From Okeania sp. SIO2C9 (lineage in GTDB: Bacteria > Cyanobacteriota > Cyanobacteriia > Cyanobacteriales > Microcoleaceae), in the NCBI RefSeq assembly GCF_010672455.1, contig NZ_JAAHGO010000007.1, forward strand, positions 255,805-288,389: a DNA stretch of 32,585 nucleotides, given 5' to 3'. The notes beneath the pieces were generated by a model that saw only the letters and a program-made list of their open reading frames with translations, was not told the DNA's origin and ran no database searches. Positions 1 to 9,868 of this stretch are shown one piece after another. Position 1 is the first letter of the stretch. Each line of letters begins with the position of its first letter. A program made the position numbers and the translations under genes.

Positions 1-118
1 AAAAATACCCCGAACAAAAATAGAAAATCTGAAATTATTACCTTTTTTCCCAGAGTAGACTTTTCCTAATTCCCAGAAATTCTTGACACAATCAAAATCT
101 GACTAATATCAAAGACCA

Positions 119-230
119 CCTATGGAAAAAATTAGATATTCTGCGAAAAATACTTTCCCAATAAATAGACAAAAATCAGCGATCGCTCTTTTATCTTCCA
201 GGTCTACTTTTTGACTATGCCACCACATTT
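119..230 (-). pseudogene. Duplicated fragment of the hpt 3' end
   Basis: About 110 bases closely match the last part of the hpt gene at about 2008-2119, including the same HIP1 octamer and the stretch encoding WWxSQKVDLEDKR. On the minus strand it would encode only the C-terminal tail of homogentisate phytyltransferase, with no start and no upstream domain, so it cannot make an enzyme. It lies about 1.9 kb from the parent gene in the same orientation. The rest of 1-352 is AT-rich and shows nothing else I can name. Confidence 0.75.
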
Positions 231-352
231 GACGTACTTGTAAATTTTCCCATCTACCTACTTATAATCTCTCCGAAGCGCTACGCACAAGTAAAAAGTT
301 AAATGTTAAAAGTAATATATGAGTGAATATAGAGTTTCCTAGTTTAGTAATA

Positions 353-1372
<1,020 letters not shown>

Positions 1373-1476
1373 TTTACCTATGAGTTAAAACCAGATTTTT
1401 TCAGCTTCTATTCTTGTATCTGCTGCTTGTGTTTTGTACATTATTTTATACGACGATATTACTCAAAATATTAATC

Positions 1477-1852
1477 TTAACTGACTGTTTGATAAGACGA
1501 CTCTAAGATTTTTTGACACAGTTTTTCCAGGGAGTTTATCTTATCTAAAACTAGCTCAAAACTGTAATCGGAATCCACGGCGATAATTGGTTGAGGATAG
1601 CATTTTTGAATTGACAAAGCAATTTTTAAACTAGCATCTCTTAGCCCAGAAATACTAATAGTTTCGCGAGCGCCACTCAAACCAAACGCACTGTGGTAAA
1701 ATCCTCTCCCTCCTAAATTAAAACTCCAGGATAGAACCGACAAATTCTCCTTCTCGGATATTTTCAATTCCTGGGATATTTTTAACAATATCTACCAGTT
1801 TATTTTGGTCAAATTGTTCATTTTTACCGATAAATAAAATCAGTAATTGCAT
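1477..1852 (-). pseudogene. Unknown small protein gene with a frameshift
   Basis: An ATG at 1852 opens MQLLILFIGKNEQFDQNK and runs to a stop near 1720. Losing one T from the TTTT run at about 1718-1721 (as read on the minus strand) would join it to the downstream frame (NLGGRGFYHSAFGLSGARET...), giving a protein of about 124 residues ending at 1477. Both halves read as plausible protein, so I see one gene with a +1 frameshift rather than two genes. The product could be soluble; I recognise no family or catalytic motif. A sequencing error or programmed slippage at the homopolymer are alternatives. There is no convincing ribosome-binding site. Confidence 0.5.
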
Positions 1853-1995
1853 GATTTATACAGCATATTCCTCCCATAAGAAGTACAGATATTAAAAATT
1901 AAATATTCCCAGTGCGGGCATCTTGCCCGCGATGTGTGTACCTTGCCAAAATTATCAACTTTCTTACTTTTAACTTTTAACTTTTGACTTTTAAC

Positions 1996-3045
1996 TTAAA
2001 AAAGACAAGCTATAGGAAAAATTAGATATTCTAGGAAAAATAGTTTCCAAATAAATTGATAAAAATCAGCGATCGCTCTTTTATCTTCCAGGTCTACTTT
2101 TTGACTACGCCACCACATTATACCCAAAGTCAATACATGACTTATTACCAAAAAAATCAAATTAATATTTGCCAACCAAGTTATACCAAATATAACCATA
2201 CTGATATAGCAAATTGTTAATACCCACCTTGCCAAATTAAAGACAGCGAATGCTCCTAATTTAATTGTAAATGTAGTGATATTAAATTTACGGTCTCCTT
2301 CAATATCTGGAATATCCTTAAAAATTGCAATAGCAAAAGTGAAGACTATTACGAATAAAGTTAACGCCCATACTGTCGGAGGAATTTCTGGAATTATCAA
2401 GCTTTTTTTGAGGAGAATTATTTCACCTACTTCTGTTATCCATTTATTTAAACTTCCTGAGACTTCCTCAACTTTTTCTAATCCCCAAACAAAGCTTAAA
2501 AATAACCCTAGATTAACAATTACTCCCCGCACAGTAAAAATACATAATGCTGCCCAAAAAGGAAATCTTTTTAATCTAATAGGAGGCAAAGAATAAAATG
2601 TACCAATTACTAAACTTATGCCCACTGTACCTAATAAAAAAGGTCCGCCAACTAGAGCCAAACTTAAAGCCAAAACTCCCGTTATTGCCACAATTACTTG
2701 ACCAGAAAACCGAGAAAATTCACCAGCAGCTATAGGTAGATGAGGTTTATTAATTCGGTCTATTTCCACATCTTCTAATTGATTCAATCCTACTATATAA
2801 ATATTTCCGCATAGACAACTTATCCAAGTTACCAATAACAGAATTAAACTATAGATGAAAAAAGATTGATTGAAAAAATCAGAGCGATCACTCAAAGCAA
2901 TTAGATATATTGCCAATACACTTAATGTTGTACCAATAATTGTATGGGGACGTGCAAACTTCCAAAAACTATATAGCTGTGGGAAATATTTTTGCACCAA
3001 ATTAGTTGTGATTTTTGCTTCCTGATAATGTGAAATTTCTCCCAT
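1996..3045 (-). CDS. hpt: Homogentisate phytyltransferase
   Basis: A 349-residue polytopic membrane protein of the UbiA prenyltransferase superfamily. It transfers the phytyl chain of phytyl diphosphate to homogentisate with decarboxylation, giving 2-methyl-6-phytylbenzoquinol, the first committed step of tocopherol synthesis. The two Asp-rich signatures are present: NQLEDVEIDRINKP (about residues 87-100) and FKDIPDIEGDRKF (about 242-254), which bind the diphosphate through Mg2+. About eight hydrophobic segments surround them. The length fits cyanobacterial Slr1736/VTE2-type enzymes. A short AAGG lies 5 bases before the ATG. A decayed copy of the 3' end lies at 119-230. The gamma-tocopherol methyltransferase gene 4.3 kb away acts later in the same pathway. 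Confidence 0.92.
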   Translation of the reverse strand: MGEISHYQEAKITTNLVQKYFPQLYSFWKFARPHTIIGTTLSVLAIYLIALSDRSDFFNQSFFIYSLILLLVTWISCLCGNIYIVGLNQLEDVEIDRINKPHLPIAAGEFSRFSGQVIVAITGVLALSLALVGGPFLLGTVGISLVIGTFYSLPPIRLKRFPFWAALCIFTVRGVIVNLGLFLSFVWGLEKVEEVSGSLNKWITEVGEIILLKKSLIIPEIPPTVWALTLFVIVFTFAIAIFKDIPDIEGDRKFNITTFTIKLGAFAVFNLARWVLTICYISMVIFGITWLANINLIFLVISHVLTLGIMWWRSQKVDLEDKRAIADFYQFIWKLFFLEYLIFPIACLF

Positions 3046-3620
3046 AACTACCTTGAATAACTTTTCTCTTAATTTACGATAATTTTATAGTGGTTTTCAC
3101 ATAGATAGACTACACTCAACAATTAATAATTAATAATTATTCTTTTTTTAAAGGAGAGGATTGACTAAAAGGAAATTTTTTCTTTTTATCCCCTTAAAAG
3201 AGGAGGCTTTAAACCACAATTTTTCGGTAATAAAAGCATTTTTCTACTCCCTACTCCCTACTTCCTACTCCCTAAGCAAAAATAATTTTGTAGTCTACTT
3301 AAATGAAAAGCGCTTTCATTAATTGATAATGGATAATTACCTCTGGTTTTAACCGTTACGGAATTGAATATAAGGAAACATTATTTCTTCTCTTGGTCGA
3401 TTGGATATGGTTAGGAAACCCATCCATCCCACCCTTCAGAAAACTCCGCTAAGGACCGCTTTTTTCTCCTTAAAAGGATCGGCTTTAAACCAGAATTATT
3501 TAATTATTAATTTGAGTGCATCTAAGTATTTTTATAAATACTTTTTTCCTATATATTTCCTATTGCCTGTTGCCTAAAAGCAATAAATTTTTGGCTCTAT
3601 TCAAAATTGAGATGCACCCA
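3046..3620. repeat. Repeat-rich spacer with R1 dispersed repeats
   Basis: No gene is visible. The spacer holds AT-rich 'taataatta' repeats, 'ctccctactccctac' tracts and two copies of a dispersed repeat I call R1. One is at 3155-3233 (gaggattgactaaaagg ... ccccttaaaagaggaggcttt ... tttttcggtaat). A variant runs from about 3385 to 3505 and contains the 'tcgattggatatgg' insert also seen at about 22990. Confidence 0.7.
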
Positions 3621-4319
3621 TTAATTTGGCAAGCGATTAATATCTTGATTAGAACCAAGTACAATCATTATTATTCCTTTAGTTAAAATTGTACTAGGCT
3701 TCGGATTAATTTGAAATTTTTCACCTCGGTCGCTCACTGCCAGTAAATTTAAACCATATTTATTCCGTAGTTCTAAATCAGCAATAGTTTTACCATCAAA
3801 TTTTTCTGGTACAATAATTTCTACGATACTATTATCTGGGTCTATATCAAATTTATCGAGTATTCTAGGTTTACTCAATAATCGTGCTAGTTCGCAACCC
3901 ATTTCTCTCTCTGGAAATACCACATAGTCTGCTCCAATCTTGTTTAAAAGTTTAACATGAGTCTCTGAAGAAGCTTTAGCTACTACACATTTTACTCCCA
4001 CTTCCTTAAGATTTAGAGTAGTAATAATACTTTCCGACAAATAATTGCCAATTGCGACAATTACTGTATCAAAATCTGAAATACCAGCTTGTTTAATAGC
4101 ATTAATTTCTGTTGCATCAAGTTCTAAAGCATGAGAAGATATTTTGTCAGTTAAAGCTTGATTTACTCTTTTTTCTTCTCTATCAATAGCCAAAACTTCA
4201 TAGCCTAAATTATGCAAAGTTAAACATACTGCTTTACCAAATCTCCCCAAACCAATTACTGCAAATTGTTTAGTTTCAGATTTTAAATTTTGCCAAAAAT
4301 TCCAAGACGATAATTTCAC
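3621..4319 (-). CDS. ktrA: Potassium uptake regulatory subunit KtrA/TrkA (RCK)
   Basis: A 232-residue cytoplasmic protein of the KTN/RCK family. The N-terminal Rossmann fold carries the nucleotide-binding motif VIGLGRFGKAV (about residues 21-31) and an acidic AIDREE at the end of the second strand. A TrkA-C domain follows from about residue 150 (DNSIVEIIVPEKFDGKTIADLELR). It forms a ring that gates the KtrB channel-like subunit in response to ATP/ADP or NAD(H). The start is a GTG at 4319: an in-frame TAG lies about 20 bases upstream and there is no ATG. Its partner ktrB (5177-6508) lies upstream on the same strand, but about 860 bp of duplicated and repeat DNA separates them, so tight co-transcription is doubtful. 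Confidence 0.9.
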   Translation of the reverse strand: MKLSSWNFWQNLKSETKQFAVIGLGRFGKAVCLTLHNLGYEVLAIDREEKRVNQALTDKISSHALELDATEINAIKQAGISDFDTVIVAIGNYLSESIITTLNLKEVGVKCVVAKASSETHVKLLNKIGADYVVFPEREMGCELARLLSKPRILDKFDIDPDNSIVEIIVPEKFDGKTIADLELRNKYGLNLLAVSDRGEKFQINPKPSTILTKGIIMIVLGSNQDINRLPN

Positions 4320-5051
4320 TAAAAATTCAACGTTATAGCTCTATATTGTATAGCGCTGCGCGCAGGCAACAGCTCCGGAAGGCAACAGGCAATAGGGAAC
4401 CCACCCCTCGCCCCTCCCCCTCCCAGGAGGGGAATAAAAAACTGATAATATAAGATTTTAGCTATTGGACAGTTCCTGTAATTTGTAAATATGCCAGCGC
4501 ACATTGCTATAAATAGCAAAAATAACGTTGCCTCCAAAATTTCTATTTTCAGATTTTACCAATGCTGAGAAAAATTTTTCACAACTAACTAAATTTGTTC
4601 TCTTAGTTCTTTTTGCTGTGTTTTTAACTTTAGCATCAATATAACGTTTCTCAAATTACTGAGTTGCAGTTGTTTTTCTTCTTTTTCTATTTCCTACTCC
4701 CTACTCCCTATCGACCCAAACCAATTACTGCAAATTGTTTAGTTTCATATTTTAAATTTTGCCAAAAATTCTCAGACGATAATTTCACTAAAAATTCAAC
4801 GTTATAGCTTCTATATTGTAAATAGTAAAAATAAGGTTGCCTCCAAAATTTCTATTTTCCGATTTTACCAATGCTGAGAAAAATTTTTTACAACTAACTA
4901 AATTTGTTCTCTTAGTTTTTTTGCTGTGTTTTTAACTTTAGCATCAATATAGCGTTTCTCAAGTTACTAAGGTAAAGTTATTTTTCTTCTTTTCTACTCC
5001 CTACTCTCTATCGACCCAAACCAATTACTGCAAATTGTTTAGTTTCAGATT
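4247..5051. repeat. Tandem duplication of the ktrA 5' end and leader
   Basis: A unit of about 300 bp is present two and a bit times: 4247-4710 (enlarged by a MITE at 4351-4509), 4711-5010, and a partial third copy 5011-5051. Each begins with the N-terminal coding part of ktrA (minus strand) and continues through its upstream region to a 'ctccctactccctat' tract. Units 2 and 3 carry only the first 25 or so codons, or fewer, so they are leader-plus-start fragments with no complete gene. Unit 2 contains the uninterrupted target of the MITE found in unit 1. Confidence 0.85.
4351..4509. mobile_element. MITE family 2, copy 1 (TATAGC ends, TA target)
   Basis: A 159-bp element with ends TAGCGCTGCGCGC and GCGCACATTGCTA, flanked by TA at 4349-4350 and 4510-4511. 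The neighbouring repeat unit keeps the empty site 'tattgTAaatag', which shows insertion with duplication of TA, as for IS630/Tc1-mariner elements. The inner end matches 27458-27668 in inverse orientation (tggcatatttacaaattac...). Short open frames inside both copies share residues only because the elements are related. Confidence 0.85.
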
Positions 5052-5176
5052 CTTTTCAAGGAGAGGTAATTGTTAATTATTAATTATTAATTATTAATTG
5101 TTGAACTACCCCCTACTCCCTAAAACAAAGGAATTTTGTACCTCACGCTTTTTGGGAATTACTATAACTCAAACAA

Positions 5177-6508
5177 TTATACAAATAAATTTTCCTCTGG
5201 ATACTGAATCGCACTAGGGTTTTGTTCAGCAAAAATAGTAGATACTAATAGTAAGACACCCACCCTACCTATATACATAGTTAAAATCAATACCAATTGC
5301 CCTGCAATTGTAAAATTAGAAGTAACCCCCGTAGATAAACCAACTGTAGCAAAAGCAGATACAACTTCAAAAAAAACTTGAATTGACTCTAATTCTGGGT
5401 CAGCAAAAGCAGCTAAAGTAGTAGCGATCGCCACTAATGAAGCTGAGGCAAAAACCACACCAATAGCTTTAATAATAACGAGAGTTGGAATCTTACGTTG
5501 ATAACATAAAACTTCTTCCCTACCCTGTAAAGCTGCTTTTGTACTATTAAATAATATTCTAAAAGTTGTAGTTTTAATACCCCCTCCAGTGCTACCCGGA
5601 CTAGCACCAATAAACATTAAAGCAATCGTGATAAATAAACCAGCATCAGTCAATTGCCCAATATCAATAGTATTAAAACCTGCCGTTCTAGTAGTAACAG
5701 ATTGAAACCAAACAGCAATTAATTTTTGCCCTAAGTTGAAACTTTCTAGAGTCTGAGGATTGTTAAATTCAGCAATAAAAAAAGTAATAACACCAAAAAT
5801 CAATAAAAAAATAGTTGTATTAGTAACCACTTTAAAATGTAGAGAAAAAGTGTGAAAAACTTGCTCTTTTTTCCAACAACTTTTCAGCCATAAATATATC
5901 TCCATAATCACTTGATAACCCAATCCCCCAAATATAATCAAGCCAGTAATCACCAAATTTAGTAACGGAGATTTTGCATATTTAATAAACCCATCTGCAT
6001 ATAAACTAAAACCAGCGTTATTAAAAGCATTTATACTATGAAAAATCGAATACCAAAAACCATCTTTAAACCCATAATTTGGAACAAAAACAAATAAAAG
6101 CAACAAAATACCAGTCAATTCAAACACAATAGTTGTAGCCAAAATAGACTTAATTAAAGGTTCTACACCAGCCAATCCTACCTGTTCCAAAGATTGCTGA
6201 AGAGCAACTTTTTCCCGAAGCCGAAATTTACGACCAAACAACAACAAAAGAATAGTTGTAGCAGTCATATAACCCAAAGCTCCAACTTGAACCAATAATA
6301 ATAAAAAGAGTTGCCCCCAAAACGAATAATATTCCCCCACATTCACAACAGAAAGTCCAGTCACACAAACAGCAGAAGTTGCTGTGAATAAAGCAGTCAC
6401 AGGATTACTCCAATTCCCATTACTCATAGAAATAGGTAACATGAGTAATATCGCACCAATAATAATAACAGCAATAAAACCTTGACATACAGTTCTAGCT
6501 ACACTCAT
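5177..6508 (-). CDS. ktrB: Potassium uptake transmembrane subunit KtrB/TrkH
   Basis: A 443-residue membrane protein of the Trk/Ktr/HKT superfamily, the K+-translocating subunit that pairs with KtrA. The four pore-loop repeats are visible with their filter glycines: SAVCVTGLS (about residue 45-53), NAFNNAGFS (about 160), TTRTAGFNT (about 272) and AFATVGLSTG (about 388). About eight transmembrane and four re-entrant segments fit the family, as does the length. The N-terminus MSVARTVCQGFIAV is directly hydrophobic. The C-terminus is short and ends in EENLFV. No ribosome-binding site is obvious before the ATG at 6508. In cyanobacteria this system supports rapid osmotic K+ uptake; ktrA lies downstream on the same strand. 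Confidence 0.9.
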   Translation of the reverse strand: MSVARTVCQGFIAVIIIGAILLMLPISMSNGNWSNPVTALFTATSAVCVTGLSVVNVGEYYSFWGQLFLLLLVQVGALGYMTATTILLLLFGRKFRLREKVALQQSLEQVGLAGVEPLIKSILATTIVFELTGILLLLFVFVPNYGFKDGFWYSIFHSINAFNNAGFSLYADGFIKYAKSPLLNLVITGLIIFGGLGYQVIMEIYLWLKSCWKKEQVFHTFSLHFKVVTNTTIFLLIFGVITFFIAEFNNPQTLESFNLGQKLIAVWFQSVTTRTAGFNTIDIGQLTDAGLFITIALMFIGASPGSTGGGIKTTTFRILFNSTKAALQGREEVLCYQRKIPTLVIIKAIGVVFASASLVAIATTLAAFADPELESIQVFFEVVSAFATVGLSTGVTSNFTIAGQLVLILTMYIGRVGVLLLVSTIFAEQNPSAIQYPEENLFV

Positions 6509-6592
6509 TTCAAATTTTTAGTATGTATATTTAGTAAGCATTTCCTAGGTCATGCTGCGCAAACAGCAGTCAGCTATCAGCTATCAGCTTAT

Positions 6593-6765
6593 TAGACATC
6601 TCCGAAAAATATATAGGTTTTTTGCAGGAGTAGGCAACAGGAAACAGGCAACAGGAAACAGGTAAGATATTTTTACGAAAAAGGCACTAAAAAATATTTT
6701 TTAGGATGAATTTTTCCTATCCTTAGCCTGCTCTAATTAAAAGATTTATTTTCTGGAGATGTCTA
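6593..6765. mobile_element. MITE family 3 (TAGACATCTCC ends)
   Basis: A 173-bp non-coding element with imperfect terminal inverted repeats of about 22 bp starting TAGACATCTCC at each end. It is flanked by a perfect 4-bp duplication TTAT (6589-6592 and 6766-6769). Only one copy is seen in the window. There is no transposase, so it would need one in trans. Confidence 0.75.
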
Positions 6766-7280
6766 TTATCTTAGAAGGAGAATTCAAAATTATGTTTACG
6801 CAGAATTCCACAGAAAAGAAAAAGGTAACAAACTAACCTGATTAAAATCTGTACTTTCAAAAACTATTTGCGTAGCATTCCGCAGGAAATACTTACTTTC
6901 AATCACAAATAACTTCTGGCCATGTACATTAATAATGGCATAAATTAACATCTAAAATTACAAATACTTCAATTTTTTTCCTTAGACAAAATAACTTTTA
7001 ATCTTGAATTTTTGTGTTATATTATTTCCAGATAATTAGTTATGAAAAAACTATCCTTTCACTTGCAGACCAAATTTCTCCCTACTCCCTACCCTCTATT
7101 CCCTACTAATTTATTAACTATTCAGCCAGATATGATATTGAATATATAATAGTCCAGAAAAATAAATCTTCAACCTTGATGAATAATTATGACCAAAACA
7201 TGAAGTCCAAAGCCTTCCCTTTGAAGAGGATGAAAAGAATAAATTTAATTATTTCAAGCCTCTGGGTTTAGTCAGAGGTA

Positions 7281-7324
7281 CTGATAACTGATAACTAATA
7301 ACTGATAACTGATAACTGATAACT
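7281..7324. repeat. Tandem 'actgataact' repeat at a start codon
   Basis: Repeated ACTGATA/ACTAATA units end three bases before the ATG of the tocopherol methyltransferase gene. An inverse-orientation relative (agttattagttatcagtac) lies at 21904-21930, and the two share flanking bases (AGAGGTACTG ... CTGAAATGAC), which suggests a dispersed repeat. No Shine-Dalgarno sequence remains between repeat and ATG. Confidence 0.7.
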
Positions 7325-7327
7325 GAA

Positions 7328-8194
7328 ATGACCTCAACCTTAATCGAACAGATTCAACAATTCTATGATGCTTCCTCCAGTCTGTGGGAACAAGCGTGGG
7401 GCGAACATATGCACCATGGCCATTATGGACAAGATGGTAAGGAGAAAAAAAATAGACGACAAGCTCAAATAGACATGATTGAAGAACTACTTCAATGGGG
7501 AGCATTAAATGAAAAATCAAATTTTTGGTCTCCTACCTCTATCCTGGACGTCGGTTGTGGTATAGGCGGTAGTACACTGTACTTGGCCGAAAAGTTTAAT
7601 GCCACTGCCACAGGTATTACCCTTTCTCCCGTCCAGGCCCAAAGAGCTAAAGAACGAGCTGATGTAGCCAACTTAAGTCAATCTACTAACTTTATAGTGG
7701 CAAATGCTTTAGAAATGCCCTTTGCTGATGAATCATTTGACTTAGTATGGTCTCTCGAAAGTGGAGAACATATGCCTAATAAACAAAAATTCTTGCAAGA
7801 ATGCTATAGAGTCCTGAAACCAGGTGGAACTATAATTATGGCTACTTGGTGTCATCGTCCAGTTGGTGGCCCCGATGGACAACTAACTGACGATGAAAGG
7901 AGACATCTAGCCGAAATTTATCGGGTCTATGCTCTGCCTTATGTTATTTCTTTGCCAGAGTATGAAGCGATCGCCCAAAATATCGGCTTTCAAAATATTT
8001 GCACTGCTGACTGGTCAACTGCTGCTGCTCCCTTCTGGAATGTTGTGATTGAATCAGCTTTTGACCCTAAAGTAATTATGAACTTACTCTTTAGTGGTTG
8101 GACAACAATTCAAGCTGCCCTTTCCCTGGAGTTAATGAGTAGTGGATATGAACGAGGATTAATAAAATTTGGTCTATTGCGGGGAAATAAATAG
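7328..8194 (+). CDS. Gamma-tocopherol methyltransferase
   Basis: A 288-residue class I SAM-dependent methyltransferase. It methylates gamma- (and delta-) tocopherol at ring position 5 to give alpha- (and beta-) tocopherol, the last step of vitamin E synthesis (Slr0089/VTE4 type). The N-terminal FYDASSSLWEQAWGEHMHHG is typical of the tocopherol/plastoquinol methyltransferase group. SAM motif I is ILDVGCGIGGST (about residues 72-83), followed by NALEMPFADESFDLVWSLES and the post-motif RVLKPGGTIIMATWCHR. The start agrees with the family N-terminus although repeat DNA abuts it. It stands alone, convergent with no neighbour, and pairs functionally with hpt at 1996-3045. A closely related SAM-dependent quinol methyltransferase cannot be fully excluded. 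Confidence 0.85.
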   Translation: MTSTLIEQIQQFYDASSSLWEQAWGEHMHHGHYGQDGKEKKNRRQAQIDMIEELLQWGALNEKSNFWSPTSILDVGCGIGGSTLYLAEKFNATATGITLSPVQAQRAKERADVANLSQSTNFIVANALEMPFADESFDLVWSLESGEHMPNKQKFLQECYRVLKPGGTIIMATWCHRPVGGPDGQLTDDERRHLAEIYRVYALPYVISLPEYEAIAQNIGFQNICTADWSTAAAPFWNVVIESAFDPKVIMNLLFSGWTTIQAALSLELMSSGYERGLIKFGLLRGNK

Positions 8195-8553
8195 TTAATT
8201 AGCACAAATTATTTTTAAATCAGTGGAAGTGAGTCAAAATTTTCATACTTTTGAGTTAATCTCTGACTTTTGACTTTTGACTTGCTCGTGGGATTAAAGT
8301 TTCGAGCCTATAAAATCTTAATGCATGACTTTTGACTTTTGACTTCATCAAATGCATGACTTTTAACTTTTGAGTTAATCATTAACTCACTGTATTTTAA
8401 GTCCTCTTTTTCTCTTATATTTTTTTCCTTCTCTCCTTATCTCTTCAATAGCATCTTCAGTAAATGTTAATTTCTGTACCAATATACCTACTTCTGGTAT
8501 AATAATAGCTTAAAATAGATACACCATATGGGATATTCCTGGAGGTGTAATTT
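8195..8553. other. Spacer with 'tgacttttgactt' repeats
   Basis: Contains several TTTTGACTT/TTTTAACTT units. Two of them follow 'aatgcatgac', so a ~35-bp unit is repeated at about 8320-8370. Otherwise it holds only the promoter of the small gene at 8554. Confidence 0.6.
8495..8503 (+). promoter_or_regulatory. Extended -10 promoter element of the small Cys protein gene
   Basis: TGGTATAAT is a perfect TATAAT hexamer preceded by the extended TG-n motif. It lies about 50 bases before the ATG at 8554. No good -35 box is seen, which fits extended -10 promoters. Confidence 0.45.
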
Positions 8554-8751
8554 ATGTTAGTTATTTTAATGGAAAATCAGCTAGTTGCTCCTCAACAAGT
8601 TTGTCAAGGTTGTTTGTTAGCCGATCGAACTGGTCAACCCCGATGGAAAGGTGGTCAATTACGTTGTGGTCATCCAGTTCCTAAGTTATCAGATACTCAA
8701 CCAGATCAGTATGAGTGTCAAATGGGTTTCCGCGTTGCCAGTATAGAATAA
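8554..8751 (+). CDS. Small Cys-rich conserved cyanobacterial protein
   Basis: A 65-residue protein with CQGC (residues 18-21), C38-G-H and a further Cys at 55 (YECQMG), a spacing that could bind zinc or another metal. I know similar short proteins only as cyanobacterial hypotheticals. The start at 8554 is supported by a strong GGAGGTG seven bases upstream; the second in-frame ATG (MENQ) has no such site. There is no signal peptide or membrane segment. It has its own extended -10 promoter and stands alone. Confidence 0.7.
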   Translation: MLVILMENQLVAPQQVCQGCLLADRTGQPRWKGGQLRCGHPVPKLSDTQPDQYECQMGFRVASIE

Positions 8752-9274
8752 TTACAAAAATCAGTTTGATAGTAATGTGTTTTGGAAGCAAGCATAAAAA
8801 TTAAAAGTAGATTAAAGTGCGACATTTAGCCTTTAAGCTAATAATTTAAATGTAGCTTAAAAGTAAACAAAATAGCTATAGCACTCAGATTTGAGTTGTG
8901 TAGAAAATATCTTAATCAGTGAGCCAAAAATAGTTTTAAACACTTAACACTTTATTATCTACTTTTTTGTTTTTTTGATAAATTATTTAGGACTACTATT
9001 AATATATAACTATTGTTACTATGCTTAAGTATGTAAAAAAGTTTTACTAGTTAGTGCCCAAAGAATCTTTACTTGGTTGAGTCAGTTAAGCTTAAGTAAA
9101 ATATCCGAGACCTTAGTCGCTCGAATAGAAAATTTTGCTGAAATCACCTAAAATTTGATAAATTTAGTATTTTTTTGACTCACGAAATATGATCAACGAC
9201 TGAAGTTATCTCACTACTGCGCTATCCTGAATTTATATATAGCTATTTATCATCAAGTTCAGGAGTATTTTACA
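8752..9274. other. AT-rich spacer, nothing recognised
   Basis: About 520 bases with no credible open frame, no RNA gene I can identify and no strong hairpin with a T-run. It presumably carries the terminator of the small gene and the promoter of the Tic20-like gene. Confidence 0.5.
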
Positions 9275-9748
9275 ATGAATTGGCGCGGTTCTACAACTGT
9301 TCAAGACCGAATTTTTGCTAGCTTACCTTATCTATTACCCTTGCTAGATGGGTTAGTGTATGGCAGATATTTATTCCAACAGTTCCCTCCCATACAGATA
9401 ATACCAGTTCTTCTTAGCCCTTTGTTACAGATTTATAGAGGTATACCCTTCTTTGGCTTAATAGTTTTCTTTGCTCTGTTCTTGTTAGTTGTGAGAAATG
9501 AAAATATATCTCACTTTATTCGTTTCAATACCATGCAAGCAATTCTACTGGATATTATTTTAATCTTGTGTGGTCTAATTCTGCAAATATTGGGAGGAAG
9601 TTTAGGAGGATTTATTCTGGAAACTCTCTCTAATATGATATTCATCGGAATTCTAGCATCATTTATCTATGCAGTAGTTCAGTCAGTCATGGGTCGCTAC
9701 GCAGAAATACCTACTATTTCTGAAGCTGTTTATATGCAAGTTCGCTAA
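9275..9748 (+). CDS. Tic20 family protein (Ycf60-like)
   Basis: A 157-residue membrane protein with about four hydrophobic segments and the family N-terminus TVQDRIFASLPYLLPLLDGL. RNENISHFIRFNTMQAILLDI lies in the middle. Cyanobacterial homologues are the relatives of the chloroplast inner-envelope import component Tic20; their bacterial role is unsettled. Start supported by AGGAG nine bases upstream. It lies just before rpsF in the same direction (120-bp gap), so the two may share a transcript. Confidence 0.85.
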   Translation: MNWRGSTTVQDRIFASLPYLLPLLDGLVYGRYLFQQFPPIQIIPVLLSPLLQIYRGIPFFGLIVFFALFLLVVRNENISHFIRFNTMQAILLDIILILCGLILQILGGSLGGFILETLSNMIFIGILASFIYAVVQSVMGRYAEIPTISEAVYMQVR

Positions 9749-9868
9749 ATATTTTTCACACTAACACTATTTATTTTGTTTTTGTGGTGAAAATTTTGTA
9801 AGATAAAAGATCCTTGCTTCTGCATAAAATTTGCTAGAAGCCATGTAGTCCGAAAGGAGATTATTTCC

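Larger units (their letters stand above)
6509..7327. other. Long spacer between divergent ktrB and the tocopherol methyltransferase gene
   Basis: No coding region is recognised. It holds a 25-bp repeat shared with 11267-11291 (ttcctaggtcatgctgcgc), 'cagctatcag' and 'ggcaacaggaaacagg' tandem repeats, a MITE (6593-6765), 'ctccctac' tracts, and a run of 'actgataact' units (7281-7324) that ends against the next start codon. The promoters of both divergent genes must lie here, but I cannot place them. Confidence 0.6.

Noticed and set aside
2276-2596. Plus-strand open frame of 106 codons inside hpt
   Set aside because: It lies wholly antisense to a clear UbiA-family gene and has no ribosome-binding site or protein-like composition.
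4319-4537. Minus-strand 72-codon frame and its look-alike at 27397-27702
   Set aside because: The shared residues (MCAGIFTNYRNCPIAK) come from MITE family 2 DNA in both places; they are not a protein family.
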